Shown here piece by piece: positions 53,665 to 60,754 of a stretch of DNA of 64,000 bases. Source of the stretch: Clostridiales bacterium (GTDB lineage: Bacteria > Bacillota > Clostridia > Oscillospirales > Oscillospiraceae); the NCBI GenBank assembly GCA_022785125.1, contig JALFRA010000040.1:28325-92324 (forward strand), in the 5' to 3' direction. How positions within the stretch are numbered: the first letter of the stretch is position 1; each line of letters starts with the position of its first letter. The translations under genes and the position numbers were made by a program. The notes beneath the pieces are model-generated. The model saw only the letters and a list, made by a program, of their open reading frames with translations. It did no database searches and was not told where the DNA came from.

Positions 53665-54107
53665 TTTTTCGCCGCCTTTCTCATTTCGTCCACATACCTG
53701 GCGGCAGCCTGTTCCGCCTCGCAATATGGGCACCGTCCTTTCATCCACCCGGCGCGGAAAACGCGGCTGCACTCCGGGCACGTTACGGCGTCATGCTCTC
53801 CGGTTGCCAGTTGCACCATGAACCCCTGCAGGTTCAGCGCCCGGATCAGGAAAACCTCTTTCCCGTAAAGCGCCGTGGCAAGGTCCCGCGCCATGTCCAC
53901 GGCCTCCTTTCGCGGAATCAAGATCGCGTGGTTTTCTCGCGTTCTTTTGCCCGGCTGCGCCCATCCGGCCCGCTTTGCCTCCATGTATTCCCACTCTTTG
54001 GCGTGGGCCTCTTTGTATGCCTCCGCAAAATCTTTCACCGTGTTTTCCCTCCCGTCATATCCAGGTACAGGGCGCAGTCTTTTCCAATCCTCTGACAATA
54101 TGCCCAT
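53661..54107 (-). CDS. Zinc-ribbon phage protein
   Basis: A 148-residue protein: helical N-terminus (DFAEAYKEAHAKEWEYMEAK), a middle part with RKEAVDMARDLATAL, and a C-terminal zinc ribbon CPECSRVFRAGWMKGRCPYC. It overlaps the methyltransferase start by four bases and the next upstream gene by 73. Function unknown. Confidence 0.65.
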   Translation of the reverse strand: MGILSEDWKRLRPVPGYDGRENTVKDFAEAYKEAHAKEWEYMEAKRAGWAQPGKRTRENHAILIPRKEAVDMARDLATALYGKEVFLIRALNLQGFMVQLATGEHDAVTCPECSRVFRAGWMKGRCPYCEAEQAAARYVDEMRKAAKK

Positions 54108-54337
54108 TCCACCATGGCGCCCCGGCTTTCCCGGTAGTCCGGCAAGAACACGGCCACGTCCGACACGTCCACCATGGCCATGCAGATCCGCATATAGTCC
54201 GCGTCGGTCAGGCCGTCTGGCAACGTGGCCGGGTTCAGGACCACATGGCCCGCAGCCTCCAGGGCCTTGGCCGCTTCCCTGAACTTCACTTTATACCGCT
54301 GATCTCCAGCGATTTTCCCGGCTATGTAAACTTTCAT
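54035..54337 (-). CDS. DUF4406 / nucleoside deoxyribosyltransferase-like protein
   Basis: About 100 residues from MKVYIAGKIAGD (GGAGGGGCAAGCCT upstream). The Rossmann-like pattern KVYIAGKI, AGHVVLNPATLPDG, DVSDVAVFLPDYRESRGAMV is the DUF4406 family, related to nucleoside 2-deoxyribosyltransferases. In phages these may salvage or modify nucleotides. Its end overlaps the next gene by 73 bases. Confidence 0.8.
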   Translation of the reverse strand: MKVYIAGKIAGDQRYKVKFREAAKALEAAGHVVLNPATLPDGLTDADYMRICMAMVDVSDVAVFLPDYRESRGAMVEWAYCQRIGKDCALYLDMTGGKTR

Positions 54338-54350
54338 AGGCTTGCCCCTC

Positions 54351-55100
54351 CTATTCGTTGAAAATCTCGAAATATTCTTGATACGGGTATCCGCTGATTT
54401 CATGCCACCCACTTCTGCTGGTGGCGCCGTCGTCGAACATATACAGCACGGCCCCCTTGCTGGCCTTGGGTTCTTTCCGCCAGGACGACGCGGCCACCCG
54501 CTCATATGTAACCACGGGCTTGACCATGTTCTGGCTTTTGGTGTACCTCTTGCCACGTTTCCCCAGTTCCCGGTATTTCTCCATGGTGGAGCGGCTTTCC
54601 TTGACCAGGTAGGACGCCAGTTTTGCGTGGTTTCCCCGTCGGTCCAGCGGCTTGAAGCTGATACCGCCGCCGCCCCTGGGGACGTTCTCCCATGCCTCGG
54701 TGATGATCTCCGGGTCCATCCGGTTGGTGATAACGTGTATATGGGGGTTTGTCATGCGCTTGGTTTCTATCACCACCACGGTTTTGCATTTGACCCCCCG
54801 TTGCCGGCACAGTTTCCGCAGGTTGCGGAGGAAAGCCGCCTTGTCCTCCAGGACCTCCTCAAAGGTGCTGTCCTTGACGTAGTAGTGGAGGACGGCATGG
54901 AGATCCCGATAGTCGAAATTGGCGTTGAGATCCCAGCGCAGGCGTTCCTCTGCCACGCGCTCGTTAATCTTGGCCTGCTTTTCGGATGTGGTCCCGTGGT
55001 TTGGTCCCCTCTGTACCCCCTTGGTGTGGATACGGAAAGACTGCATTTTCCTGTGTTCGACGGTGCGGCCAGCTTTCACCCGCCTATGGACATAGGCCAC
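54351..55100 (-). CDS. HUH-type replication initiator (Rep)
   Basis: About 249 residues from a GTG start with AAAGGAGGAGTACACC. Motif 1-like DLHAVLHYYVKD, motif 2 (HUH) NPHIHVITN with the metal-binding His pair, and motif 3 KLASYLVKES with the candidate nucleophile Tyr. This is the rolling-circle Rep order found in inovirus, plasmid and P2-like replication proteins. It may nick the phage origin. It is the only recognisable replication gene here; neither helicase nor polymerase is present. Confidence 0.78.
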   Translation of the reverse strand: MAYVHRRVKAGRTVEHRKMQSFRIHTKGVQRGPNHGTTSEKQAKINERVAEERLRWDLNANFDYRDLHAVLHYYVKDSTFEEVLEDKAAFLRNLRKLCRQRGVKCKTVVVIETKRMTNPHIHVITNRMDPEIITEAWENVPRGGGGISFKPLDRRGNHAKLASYLVKESRSTMEKYRELGKRGKRYTKSQNMVKPVVTYERVAASSWRKEPKASKGAVLYMFDDGATSRSGWHEISGYPYQEYFEIFNE

Positions 55101-55188
55101 GGTGTACTCCTCCTTTGGTCTGCTGGTCACTCTACTAATACGTCTTACCGACGCTATACGGGGCCGCGGCCCCGTCAGTTTTTCGTGT

Positions 55189-55216
55189 TGCACACCGTCC
55201 GGGAGGATGGTATAAT
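55189..55216 (+). promoter_or_regulatory. Rightward promoter inside a palindrome upstream of rep
   Basis: TTGCAC, 17 bases, TATAAT on the plus strand. The -10 box sits in the loop of a perfect 11-bp palindrome, ACCGTCCGGGA (55194-55204) and TCCCGGACGGT (55224-55234), which could be an operator or the 5' hairpin of the transcript. Confidence 0.6.
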
Positions 55217-55222
55217 ATAAGT

Positions 55223-55300
55223 ATCCCGGACGGTTTTCCCGTCGCTTATATCGCCACCTGCGCCGTGTTGTCAGCACCAGGCGCAGGTGGTTTTGTTTTT
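55223..55300 (+). ncRNA. Candidate antisense RNA opposite the rep leader
   Basis: A transcript from the promoter just upstream would run about 75 bases and end at a strong terminator: CCACCTGCGCC (55254-55264), a 15-base loop, GGCGCAGGTGG (55280-55290), then TTTTGTTTTT. It has no open frame, lies opposite the leader of the rep gene, and reads towards the 3' end of the second variable gene. Plasmid rolling-circle Rep genes are often controlled by such RNAs; function here is inferred. Confidence 0.5.
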
Positions 55301-55316
55301 ACTTTGGTTCTTCTCT

Positions 55317-55330
55317 GCCGCTTGCGCGGC
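55317..55330 (-). promoter_or_regulatory. DGR target hairpin downstream of VR2
   Basis: GCCGC, TTGC, GCGGC: 5-bp stem; the coding-strand loop is GCAA, a GNRA tetraloop. It begins 24 bases after the stop codon, exactly as at VR1. Confidence 0.75.
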
Positions 55331-55354
55331 TGGATATTTCTGGATATATAGAGA

Positions 55355-56023
55355 TTAGAGGTCAAAGCCGGGGGCCACGCCATAAGACCAGTAGGCGTTG
55401 CTGCCGTAGGCGCTGCCGTCGGTGTAGACACGGCAGAAATAGTTGGAGTAGCTGGAATGCGGGGAACGGCACCAATACGGCGTGGTGCCATACCCCTGGC
55501 GCTGTTTCACGCGGTCCCGCTCGGTGGTGAAGATCGGTAGCTGGAAGTCATCCGGGCCGTCCGCCGCGCCGTTCTGCCAACTTTCCGAGCCGCGGCCAAA
55601 CATATCCGTTTCAGAGGGCAGCCACAGGGGATCCTCATATTCCATAGATTTTCCGCCGATAATCTCCACGATCTTGCGGGGGCGGATCACGGCGCGGAGG
55701 TCAGCGGGCAGGCGGGGGTAGATGTCCTCCAGGACGTGCCGGCGGCCCTTGCTGGCCTGATAGCCGCCCCGGTTGGTCCAGTCGTCATTCATCCTGTACG
55801 GCTCCGCCAGGCAGTCCTTGAACATGAAGCGGAGGCCGGCAGGTTTGTCCACCGTCGGGGGTAGGTGGGCGCCGGCCACCAGGGTCACAGGTTCGCCGTC
55901 CTCCAGTAAAATGTCAATCTCATTAAAGGGGTTGATCAACGCCGGGGCGGTCCCGGCCTCCACCGCCGCTTTCAGCTGCGGCCAGGTAATGGTGTTCTCA
56001 ACGGTGTGTCTGATATACAGCAT
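55355..56023 (-). CDS. Stand-alone DUF6273-like DGR target protein (VR2)
   Basis: A 222-residue protein with AAAGGAGGACAACCCC before its ATG. Residues 1-110 form an N-terminal domain (TWPQLKAAVEAGTAPALINP, VTLVAGAHLPPTVDKPAGLR). The rest is the C-type-lectin-like DUF6273 fold (DLRAVIRPRKIVEI, DPLWLPSETDMFGRG, TTERDRVKQRQG) ending in the variable region. Unlike the fibre it has no tail-attachment or Ig-like part and no signal peptide. It is homologous over its length to the 60755 product. It could be an adaptor on the fibre, a minor virion protein or an intracellular ligand-binding protein. Confidence 0.88.
   Translation of the reverse strand: MLYIRHTVENTITWPQLKAAVEAGTAPALINPFNEIDILLEDGEPVTLVAGAHLPPTVDKPAGLRFMFKDCLAEPYRMNDDWTNRGGYQASKGRRHVLEDIYPRLPADLRAVIRPRKIVEIIGGKSMEYEDPLWLPSETDMFGRGSESWQNGAADGPDDFQLPIFTTERDRVKQRQGYGTTPYWCRSPHSSYSNYFCRVYTDGSAYGSNAYWSYGVAPGFDL
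55368..55474 (-). repeat. DGR variable region 2
   Basis: 107 bases collinear with TR 26205-26311. Eleven differences, ten at template adenines on the sense strand (six A-to-T, three A-to-G, one A-to-C) and one T-to-G shared with VR1. It encodes RSPHSSYSNYFCRVYTDGSA and YGSNAYWSYGVAPGF: most TR Asn codons have become Tyr, His, Gly or Ser. Confidence 0.93.
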
Positions 56024-56066
56024 GGGGTTGTCCTCCTTTATTTCACACGCCCACCGGGCGCCATAA

Positions 56067-56282
56067 TCACGGGGCCGAAACGGCCTCCTGTTTCAGCCAC
56101 CACAGGGGGTTATCCCGTTCCGCTGGGTGGTGGCAGTTTTCCCCGTCGCAGTTCTCCGCCTCGCAATGGTCGCAGAAATGGCGGTGGAAAGCGTCGTCCC
56201 ATGGTCCACCTAGGCACGGCAGGGAAGCCAGGAACGCGCCCAGGGCCTCCGGGGAGGCGGTGATCCGGTCAAAGTTAGTCAT
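56067..56282 (-). CDS. Small Cys/His-rich phage protein
   Basis: A 71-residue protein with HFCDHCEAENCDGENCHH, a dense Cys/His cluster that likely binds zinc, and ending PLWWLKQEAVSAP. It lies between the VR2 gene and the next gene, same strand. Function unknown. Confidence 0.65.
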   Translation of the reverse strand: MTNFDRITASPEALGAFLASLPCLGGPWDDAFHRHFCDHCEAENCDGENCHHPAERDNPLWWLKQEAVSAP

Positions 56283-56286
56283 ATGG

Positions 56287-56868
56287 TCAAACCTCCTCTT
56301 TGTGGAGGTCTACGCCCTCCAGGGCGGTCCACACAACCCGTTCCCATTCTTTGGCCCAGCTTGACGTGGCCTTTCGGATGGTGCAAATGGCGACGGCCTC
56401 ACCGTCCCCGGTCCATAGCAGGCGGTTGTTGTCCACGACGTCCGCCCCTCCATGCTCCGCCACGTCCCGCTCGATCATGTTCAGCAGCCCCAGGGGGCAG
56501 CCCCAGCACGGGCCGCCGCCGGCAGTCTGGAAAATCTGATACCCCTGCATAATCACAGGCACCATGGTCACGTCGTCGCTACGTTCTCCGGTACACCAGC
56601 CGTCCAAATCGGTCCTTGCGATCTCCTCCATGACCTGCTGGGGGTCCTCGCCTTTGAGTACAGAAACCGGGGCACCCAATTCCGGGATCATGCCCATGTG
56701 TTCCACGATAACGGCCAGCGCCTTGCGGGGGAGTATGGCGCGGTGGCACTTAATGAACCATGCGTCGGTGTAAATGGCCATGGTGTCGCCCAGGTTGTTT
56801 ACGATGTAGCCCCCGGCCTTGTATGCGTTCTTTATGGCCCGCACAAGGCCGTTTTCATTGATCAGCAT
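56287..56868 (-). CDS. Hypothetical phage protein
   Basis: A 193-residue soluble alpha/beta protein. Visible features: repeated aromatic-acidic strands (DTMAIYTDAWFIKCHRAILP), a CWGCPLG motif with two Cys, and a helical end (KEWERVVWTALEGVDLHKEE). The ATG is preceded by AAAAAGGAGGCCGAGCAA. No family recognised. Confidence 0.6.
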   Translation of the reverse strand: MLINENGLVRAIKNAYKAGGYIVNNLGDTMAIYTDAWFIKCHRAILPRKALAVIVEHMGMIPELGAPVSVLKGEDPQQVMEEIARTDLDGWCTGERSDDVTMVPVIMQGYQIFQTAGGGPCWGCPLGLLNMIERDVAEHGGADVVDNNRLLWTGDGEAVAICTIRKATSSWAKEWERVVWTALEGVDLHKEEV

Positions 56869-56884
56869 TTGCTCGGCCTCCTTT

Positions 56885-57142
56885 TTATATAATGTAGGGA
56901 CGGGTGGCTACCTGGTCCCCAGGTTCAGCCCGCCACACTTTTGCGTCCCGAATGTCCAGCCAGTCGCAGCCCCACACCTCTGCCGCGCATAGTAGGGCGG
57001 CATATGGAGATCCGCATGGCACCACTATGGTGCCCCGGCTGGGGTGGACCACCCTGTCAGCCCCCGGCGCGTTCCACCGCTCATTCCTAGAGCGGGCCAC
57101 GGCGGAGGCGTGGGTGGTCCAGTTTGGCGCGGGTGTATTCAT
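56885..57142 (-). CDS. Hypothetical phage protein
   Basis: About 85 residues from MNTPAPN, which overlaps the transglycosylase stop by four bases. Basic N-terminus, then GTIVVPCGSPYAALLCAAEV, CDWLDIRDAKVWRAEPG and a PYII end. Coupled translation supports it as real. No family recognised. Confidence 0.6.
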   Translation of the reverse strand: MNTPAPNWTTHASAVARSRNERWNAPGADRVVHPSRGTIVVPCGSPYAALLCAAEVWGCDWLDIRDAKVWRAEPGDQVATRPYII

Positions 57143-58065
57143 TCCCCGGCCCATGCGTTCACAGTACATTCCCACCGCTCAACGGCGGCCAGCACATTGG
57201 AGGAATATTCTGTGGAAGTGATACCGTTTTCCCACGCTTGTTCCGCTCCGGCGTTCCCCATGTTATAGGCCATGATGGCCTTTTCCATGTCCTGATAATT
57301 CGCCAGGTGTGTCCCCAGCAGGTAAACCCCGCAGATAATGTTTCCTGCCGGTGTGGTCGGATCCTGGTTTGTTTCCGCCTCCAGGTTGATCCAGTATGTA
57401 TTTTCCGGCCCCGGATTTAACTGCATGATCCCAACCTCACCGGCGGCGCCCACGGCGTCCATGTCAAAATGGCTTTCCACTTCCGCAACAGCCAGGGCCA
57501 GGGGGTAGGGGCAACCGTATTCTCGGCAGGCGGTCCTCATAATGTCCTGGAGGTAGTAGGGGAGGGGCACCGCGTCAGAAAGGTATCCCTGGGCCAACAG
57601 GGCCGCCTCTATTTTCTCCGCCTCCATGGGGTCCTCGCCCTCGCCCTCGCCGTCCCACAGGTTCGAGAGAACAGCCACCGTTTCCGGCTGAATATCCACC
57701 ACCGGCGTGGCCGTGGGGGTGTACTCCACCGCCTTGGCGTCGGATGTGGCCTTGATGGCCATGGCCAGCATAACGATCACGGCCAGGATGGCCAGGGCCA
57801 GCACGGCGATCCGCTGCCGGGCAATCTGGCGGCGGCGTTCTTCCTGCCGCCGGCGCTTTTGCCGTTCCTCTCGCTCCGCCTGCTGGGCCTGGAACTCCTC
57901 CCACTCCCGCCGCGCCTTGCGGCGCTGGTAGGCGGCCAGTTGGTCCTCTCGGTTGTGTCTGGCCTCCATGGCCCCGATCCGGCGTTTCAGGTCGTCCACG
58001 TCCTCCACCACGCCGTGGTATTGCTCCATGGCCTGGCGGTATTCTTTTGCTTTTCTCTGGCTCAC
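57139..58065 (-). CDS. Membrane-anchored lytic transglycosylase
   Basis: A 308-residue protein in three parts. Residues 1-85 are a basic coiled coil (QRRKARREWEEFQAQQAERE). One transmembrane helix follows (IAVLALAILAVIVMLAMAI, about 86-105). Residues about 170-305 are an SLT domain: ALAVAEVESHFDMDAVGAAG with the catalytic Glu, VGIMQLNP, AIMAYNMGN. It would cleave glycan strands outside the membrane. Its position in the early region, not the lysis cassette, is unusual. The ATG overlaps the upstream small gene by four bases. Confidence 0.85.
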   Translation of the reverse strand: MSQRKAKEYRQAMEQYHGVVEDVDDLKRRIGAMEARHNREDQLAAYQRRKARREWEEFQAQQAEREERQKRRRQEERRRQIARQRIAVLALAILAVIVMLAMAIKATSDAKAVEYTPTATPVVDIQPETVAVLSNLWDGEGEGEDPMEAEKIEAALLAQGYLSDAVPLPYYLQDIMRTACREYGCPYPLALAVAEVESHFDMDAVGAAGEVGIMQLNPGPENTYWINLEAETNQDPTTPAGNIICGVYLLGTHLANYQDMEKAIMAYNMGNAGAEQAWENGITSTEYSSNVLAAVERWECTVNAWAGE

Positions 58066-58241
58066 TTTTTGGCGCCTCCTCCCGTGAAAAATTTCCGCTT
58101 GACCTCATAAGGCAGGCCAAACCGCCGCCGCCCGCACTTGTCACAGGTGATCTTTTCGCACCGGCCCGGCAACTGCTGGACCTCACGATCCCGCCGGGCG
58201 GCGGTTGCCACCGCGCACGGCTTGCAAAGGTTCTTTTTCAT
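58062..58241 (-). CDS. Small zinc-finger protein
   Basis: A 59-residue basic protein with two CxxC pairs, CKPC near the N-terminus and CDKC in the middle (KITCDKCGRRRFGLPYEVKR). The AGGAATG context gives its start at 58241; both ends overlap the neighbours by four bases, which supports coding. Probably a nucleic-acid-binding ribbon. Confidence 0.65.
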   Translation of the reverse strand: MKKNLCKPCAVATAARRDREVQQLPGRCEKITCDKCGRRRFGLPYEVKRKFFTGGGAKK

Positions 58242-58855
58242 TCCTCCGGTTCCTCCCGTTCATCCACAAACGTGGCACACATATCCGCCTCCTGGAGGCG
58301 CCACACCCACGGCGACATTTCCATGGCCGTGCCCATGTCGCGGGCGCCGCCCTTTACCGCGCTGTCATAGGCTCCCATGTGCCAGCGAATGGCCATAGCC
58401 TCCTCCGGTTCCAGGTCCATGTGCCGCTGGATCAGGTACAGGCTCTTTTCTCCGTGCCCCAGGGGGAGGGGATCCCGGAACACATACACCTGGTAGTCCT
58501 CCCAAAATCCGGTGGTCTGGTTCTTCCGCCGCTTGGTTTCGACGTGATACACGCCCACCTTGCAAACGTCGTGCAGCAGTCCCAGGATCGCCACCGTTTC
58601 CTCCACGTCCTCCGCCAGCAGGACGGAAGTGATTTCCCCATAGGTTTCCATGCAAACGATATTCCGTAGGCGGCGGTACACGTTCAAGGAGTGTTCCACC
58701 AGGCCACCGGGGTGCGCCCCGTGGTGCTTGGTGGAGGCCGGGGCCTCGAAAAAGTCCGTTTCGCGCTCCAGCCACTCCAGCATGGTGTCCGCATAGTCCC
58801 GCCGGACCCGCTCGGTCCAGGTCTTCATAAACTCCGCTTTTGCTCTCTGGTTCAT
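58238..58855 (-). CDS. HD-domain hydrolase
   Basis: A 205-residue protein with HD-superfamily metal ligands: HHGAHPGGLVEHSLNVYRRL, LLHDVCKVGVYHVET and AIRWHMGAYDSAV (H...HD...H...D pattern). Substrate unknown; phage HD proteins act on nucleotides or cyclic signals. Four-base overlaps on both sides place it in the early operon. Confidence 0.8.
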   Translation of the reverse strand: MNQRAKAEFMKTWTERVRRDYADTMLEWLERETDFFEAPASTKHHGAHPGGLVEHSLNVYRRLRNIVCMETYGEITSVLLAEDVEETVAILGLLHDVCKVGVYHVETKRRKNQTTGFWEDYQVYVFRDPLPLGHGEKSLYLIQRHMDLEPEEAMAIRWHMGAYDSAVKGGARDMGTAMEMSPWVWRLQEADMCATFVDEREEPEE

Positions 58856-59097
58856 ACTGCTACCCCCTGAAAACTTTCTTTGATGATCTTCCCGCGCACT
58901 TCAAAGGCCACGGTATGGAAATTCCCACGCGGGTGGATGTACTCGACGGTTCCCCGCATAGGGCGGTGAATGTTTTTCCCATCGTCGTCCGTTCCGTAAA
59001 TCGTCTGCGGCGTTCTGACTACCTCCATGCCCACCTGCAGGCGGGTGGAATGTTTCTTTGTGCGCCCGGCCTTTATAGTCCGTTGAATGTATGGCAT
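58852..59097 (-). CDS. Small basic phage protein
   Basis: An 81-residue beta-rich protein: YIQRTIKAGRTKKHSTRLQV, RPMRGTVEYIHPRGNFHTVA, FEVRGKIIKESFQ. The last part resembles a small SH3-like barrel. No family recognised. Confidence 0.6.
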   Translation of the reverse strand: MPYIQRTIKAGRTKKHSTRLQVGMEVVRTPQTIYGTDDDGKNIHRPMRGTVEYIHPRGNFHTVAFEVRGKIIKESFQGVAV

Positions 59098-59106
59098 AGC
59101 GTCCTC

Positions 59107-59681
59107 CTATTCTTCCGGCGGGGCCTCATTTCCCCAGGCGTCCCAGCCTGGGGCACGGTCCCGCGCAAACATTTCCAGCCGGGGCACGTCCCCCAGCAGT
59201 TCCACAATCCGCCGGCGTGTTTCGTCCGGCTTTTTGCTGTGTCCCTCAAAAGGTGCCTCAATAACTTGGTGGACCCGGTGACTACGGATCCGATCCTTTG
59301 CGCGGAATCCAGGGGAAACGCCCAGCAGGCAAACCTCCGCATTTGCGCGGGTATATGCGCCCATGCCCCAAAAGTTTCCGCCGTTCTTGCGGTTCTTCTT
59401 GATCCACACGAAAGCCGCGGTTTTGTAAGTGAACCCCCACGCCTCCAGAACCTTGACGGCCTCGGTAATGTTTGGGAAAGTTGCCCACATGAAACAAGCT
59501 GCCCCCCCCCGCAAATTTTCTGCACCGGCAATTTGCATATATCCTCGGTGGACATTGTGGGGTAATGCTTGGCCGCGTTCCCCCGGCTTTTGTCCGTGGT
59601 TCCGTGCTGTCTGTACTCCCACGGGGGATCCGCATAAATCACGGTGTATTGCCGATCAGGTAGTGGGAGAAAGTCCGCCAT
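59107..59681 (-). pseudogene. MT-A70 adenine methyltransferase split at a G9 tract
   Basis: The first part (MADFLPLPDRQYTVIYADPP, with the catalytic DPPW, then YPTMSTEDICKLPVQKI) reads in one frame; the rest (GGAACFMWATFPNI, AWGFTYKTAAFVWIKKN, RLEMFARDRAPGWDAWGNE) continues in another. The switch lies at nine consecutive G (59502-59510). Seven or ten G would join them into a normal MT-A70 m6A methyltransferase of about 190 residues. Slippage at such tracts causes phase variation in many phage and bacterial methylases; sequencing error is the alternative. Confidence 0.8.
59502..59510 (-). repeat. Homopolymer G9 tract in the methyltransferase
   Basis: Nine C on plus, nine G on the coding strand, the longest G/C run I noticed in the window, positioned exactly at the frame switch. 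A change of +1 or -2 restores the frame. Confidence 0.85.
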
Positions 59682-60021
59682 TGTCGCCACCCCTTTCCAG
59701 CCTCCGGCGCTCCGCAGCCGTCACAAATTCCTCTACCATTCCGCGATCTCGGAGATCCTGCAGGTCCAGGTTGTAGACCTCCCGGCTCACCGTTTTCCCG
59801 GTTCCCCCGTCCTTGATTTCGATGGAGAGGAGAGGGCGCCCCATGCAGGTGGAGAAAAAGGCGTGGGCCTTGTCCCATTTCGGGGTGATCCAGTCCAGGG
59901 CATAGTCCGGGGTGCGCGGGTACTTGGTGAACTGTGTCCCGCTCCGCATGGGTGGGAGGTTGTCCACATATTTCTGAACAAGTGTGTATAACTTGGTTTT
60001 GCTTGCCGTCAGCCGCAACAT
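59656..60021 (-). CDS. Hypothetical phage protein
   Basis: A 121-residue protein with N-terminal LRLTASKTKLYTLVQKYVDN, middle AHAFFSTCMGRPLLSIEIKD and a charged C-terminus (MVEEFVTAAERRRLERG). It overlaps the methyltransferase start by 26 bases. It has an alpha/beta appearance; function not recognised. Confidence 0.6.
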   Translation of the reverse strand: MLRLTASKTKLYTLVQKYVDNLPPMRSGTQFTKYPRTPDYALDWITPKWDKAHAFFSTCMGRPLLSIEIKDGGTGKTVSREVYNLDLQDLRDRGMVEEFVTAAERRRLERGGDNGGLSPTT

Positions 60022-60369
60022 TTACAGGACCTCCTCCCGATACCAGGCCAGGATCTTCTTTTCGTACTTCTTGCGGGTCCTCTTTTTCTTGGTGTGTCGG
60101 TATCGGTTGAACGCTGGCCGGTAATAGCATGACGCCCAGCGTAGGGCGGTTTCCAGTTCGTGCTTTCCCTCAATCTGCGCTACCACTGAACGGATCCACT
60201 TTCCGAAAGCCTCCGTCACAATATCAGCCACCCGGCACACACTTTCCCATACCGCTTGAATGTCTGCTGTTGCTTTTTCAATCTGTTCCAGGTCTATCGC
60301 GATTTCCGGGCCAATAGCGGCTTCCGCCGCTATTGGTTCCCCATCCACATAGGCCGTTATTGTCTCCAT
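60022..60369 (-). CDS. Hypothetical helical phage protein
   Basis: A 115-residue protein. The N-terminal beta hairpin (ITAYVDGEPIAAEAAIGP) is followed by helices (DLEQIEKATADIQAVWESVC, VTEAFGKWIRSVVAQIEG) and a very basic end (RYRHTKKKRTRKKYEKK). A DNA-binding role is possible but unproved. Confidence 0.6.
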   Translation of the reverse strand: METITAYVDGEPIAAEAAIGPEIAIDLEQIEKATADIQAVWESVCRVADIVTEAFGKWIRSVVAQIEGKHELETALRWASCYYRPAFNRYRHTKKKRTRKKYEKKILAWYREEVL

Positions 60370-60378
60370 GCCTTTTCG

Positions 60379-60696
60379 TCAGGTCCCATCCGGCCAGCCC
60401 TCCCCTTGTTCATATCCCAGGAGCATATTATGGGCCAGGTCGCTCACGCTTTCTTGCAATTCTACAAGGTGCAGCAGTGTGGTGTATGAAATTCCCGCCC
60501 GCTCCAGGTTGCCCCGGAACTCCTTGGCCTCTTCCACGGCGGCCCGGATTTCTTTTTGCTCCCTTTCGGCGTCCGCCGCCGCCCTCTTGGCTTCCTCCGC
60601 CTCCAATTTGATCAATAAGCGCCTCATTTTCTCGTTCTGCTCCTCTATGAGCTTCCTGGCAATCCCGCGCCCTTTGATTACCTTTTTCTCTGCCAT
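60379..60696 (-). CDS. Coiled-coil phage protein
   Basis: About 105 residues from MAEKKVIKG (GGAGAAAGGAACCGGAC upstream). Residues 10-75 are a charged coiled coil (EEQNEKMRRLLIKLEAEEAK), then a shorter helix pair. It lies just after the third variable gene. An Avd-like role was considered, but the charge pattern fits a simple coiled coil better. Confidence 0.55.
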   Translation of the reverse strand: MAEKKVIKGRGIARKLIEEQNEKMRRLLIKLEAEEAKRAAADAEREQKEIRAAVEEAKEFRGNLERAGISYTTLLHLVELQESVSDLAHNMLLGYEQGEGWPDGT

Positions 60697-60713
60697 GTCC
60701 GGTTCCTTTCTCC

Positions 60714-60727
60714 GCCCCTTGCGGGGC
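60714..60727 (-). promoter_or_regulatory. DGR target hairpin downstream of VR3
   Basis: GCCCC, TTGC, GGGGC: 5-bp stem, coding-strand loop GCAA (GNRA). It begins 27 bases after the stop codon, against 24 at VR1 and VR2. Confidence 0.72.
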
Positions 60728-60754
60728 TGGATTTCCGTTGATACGCTCCGCCGA

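Noticed and set aside
60379..60696. A second Avd next to VR3
   Set aside because: It is shorter and reads as a simple charged coiled coil rather than a four-helix bundle.
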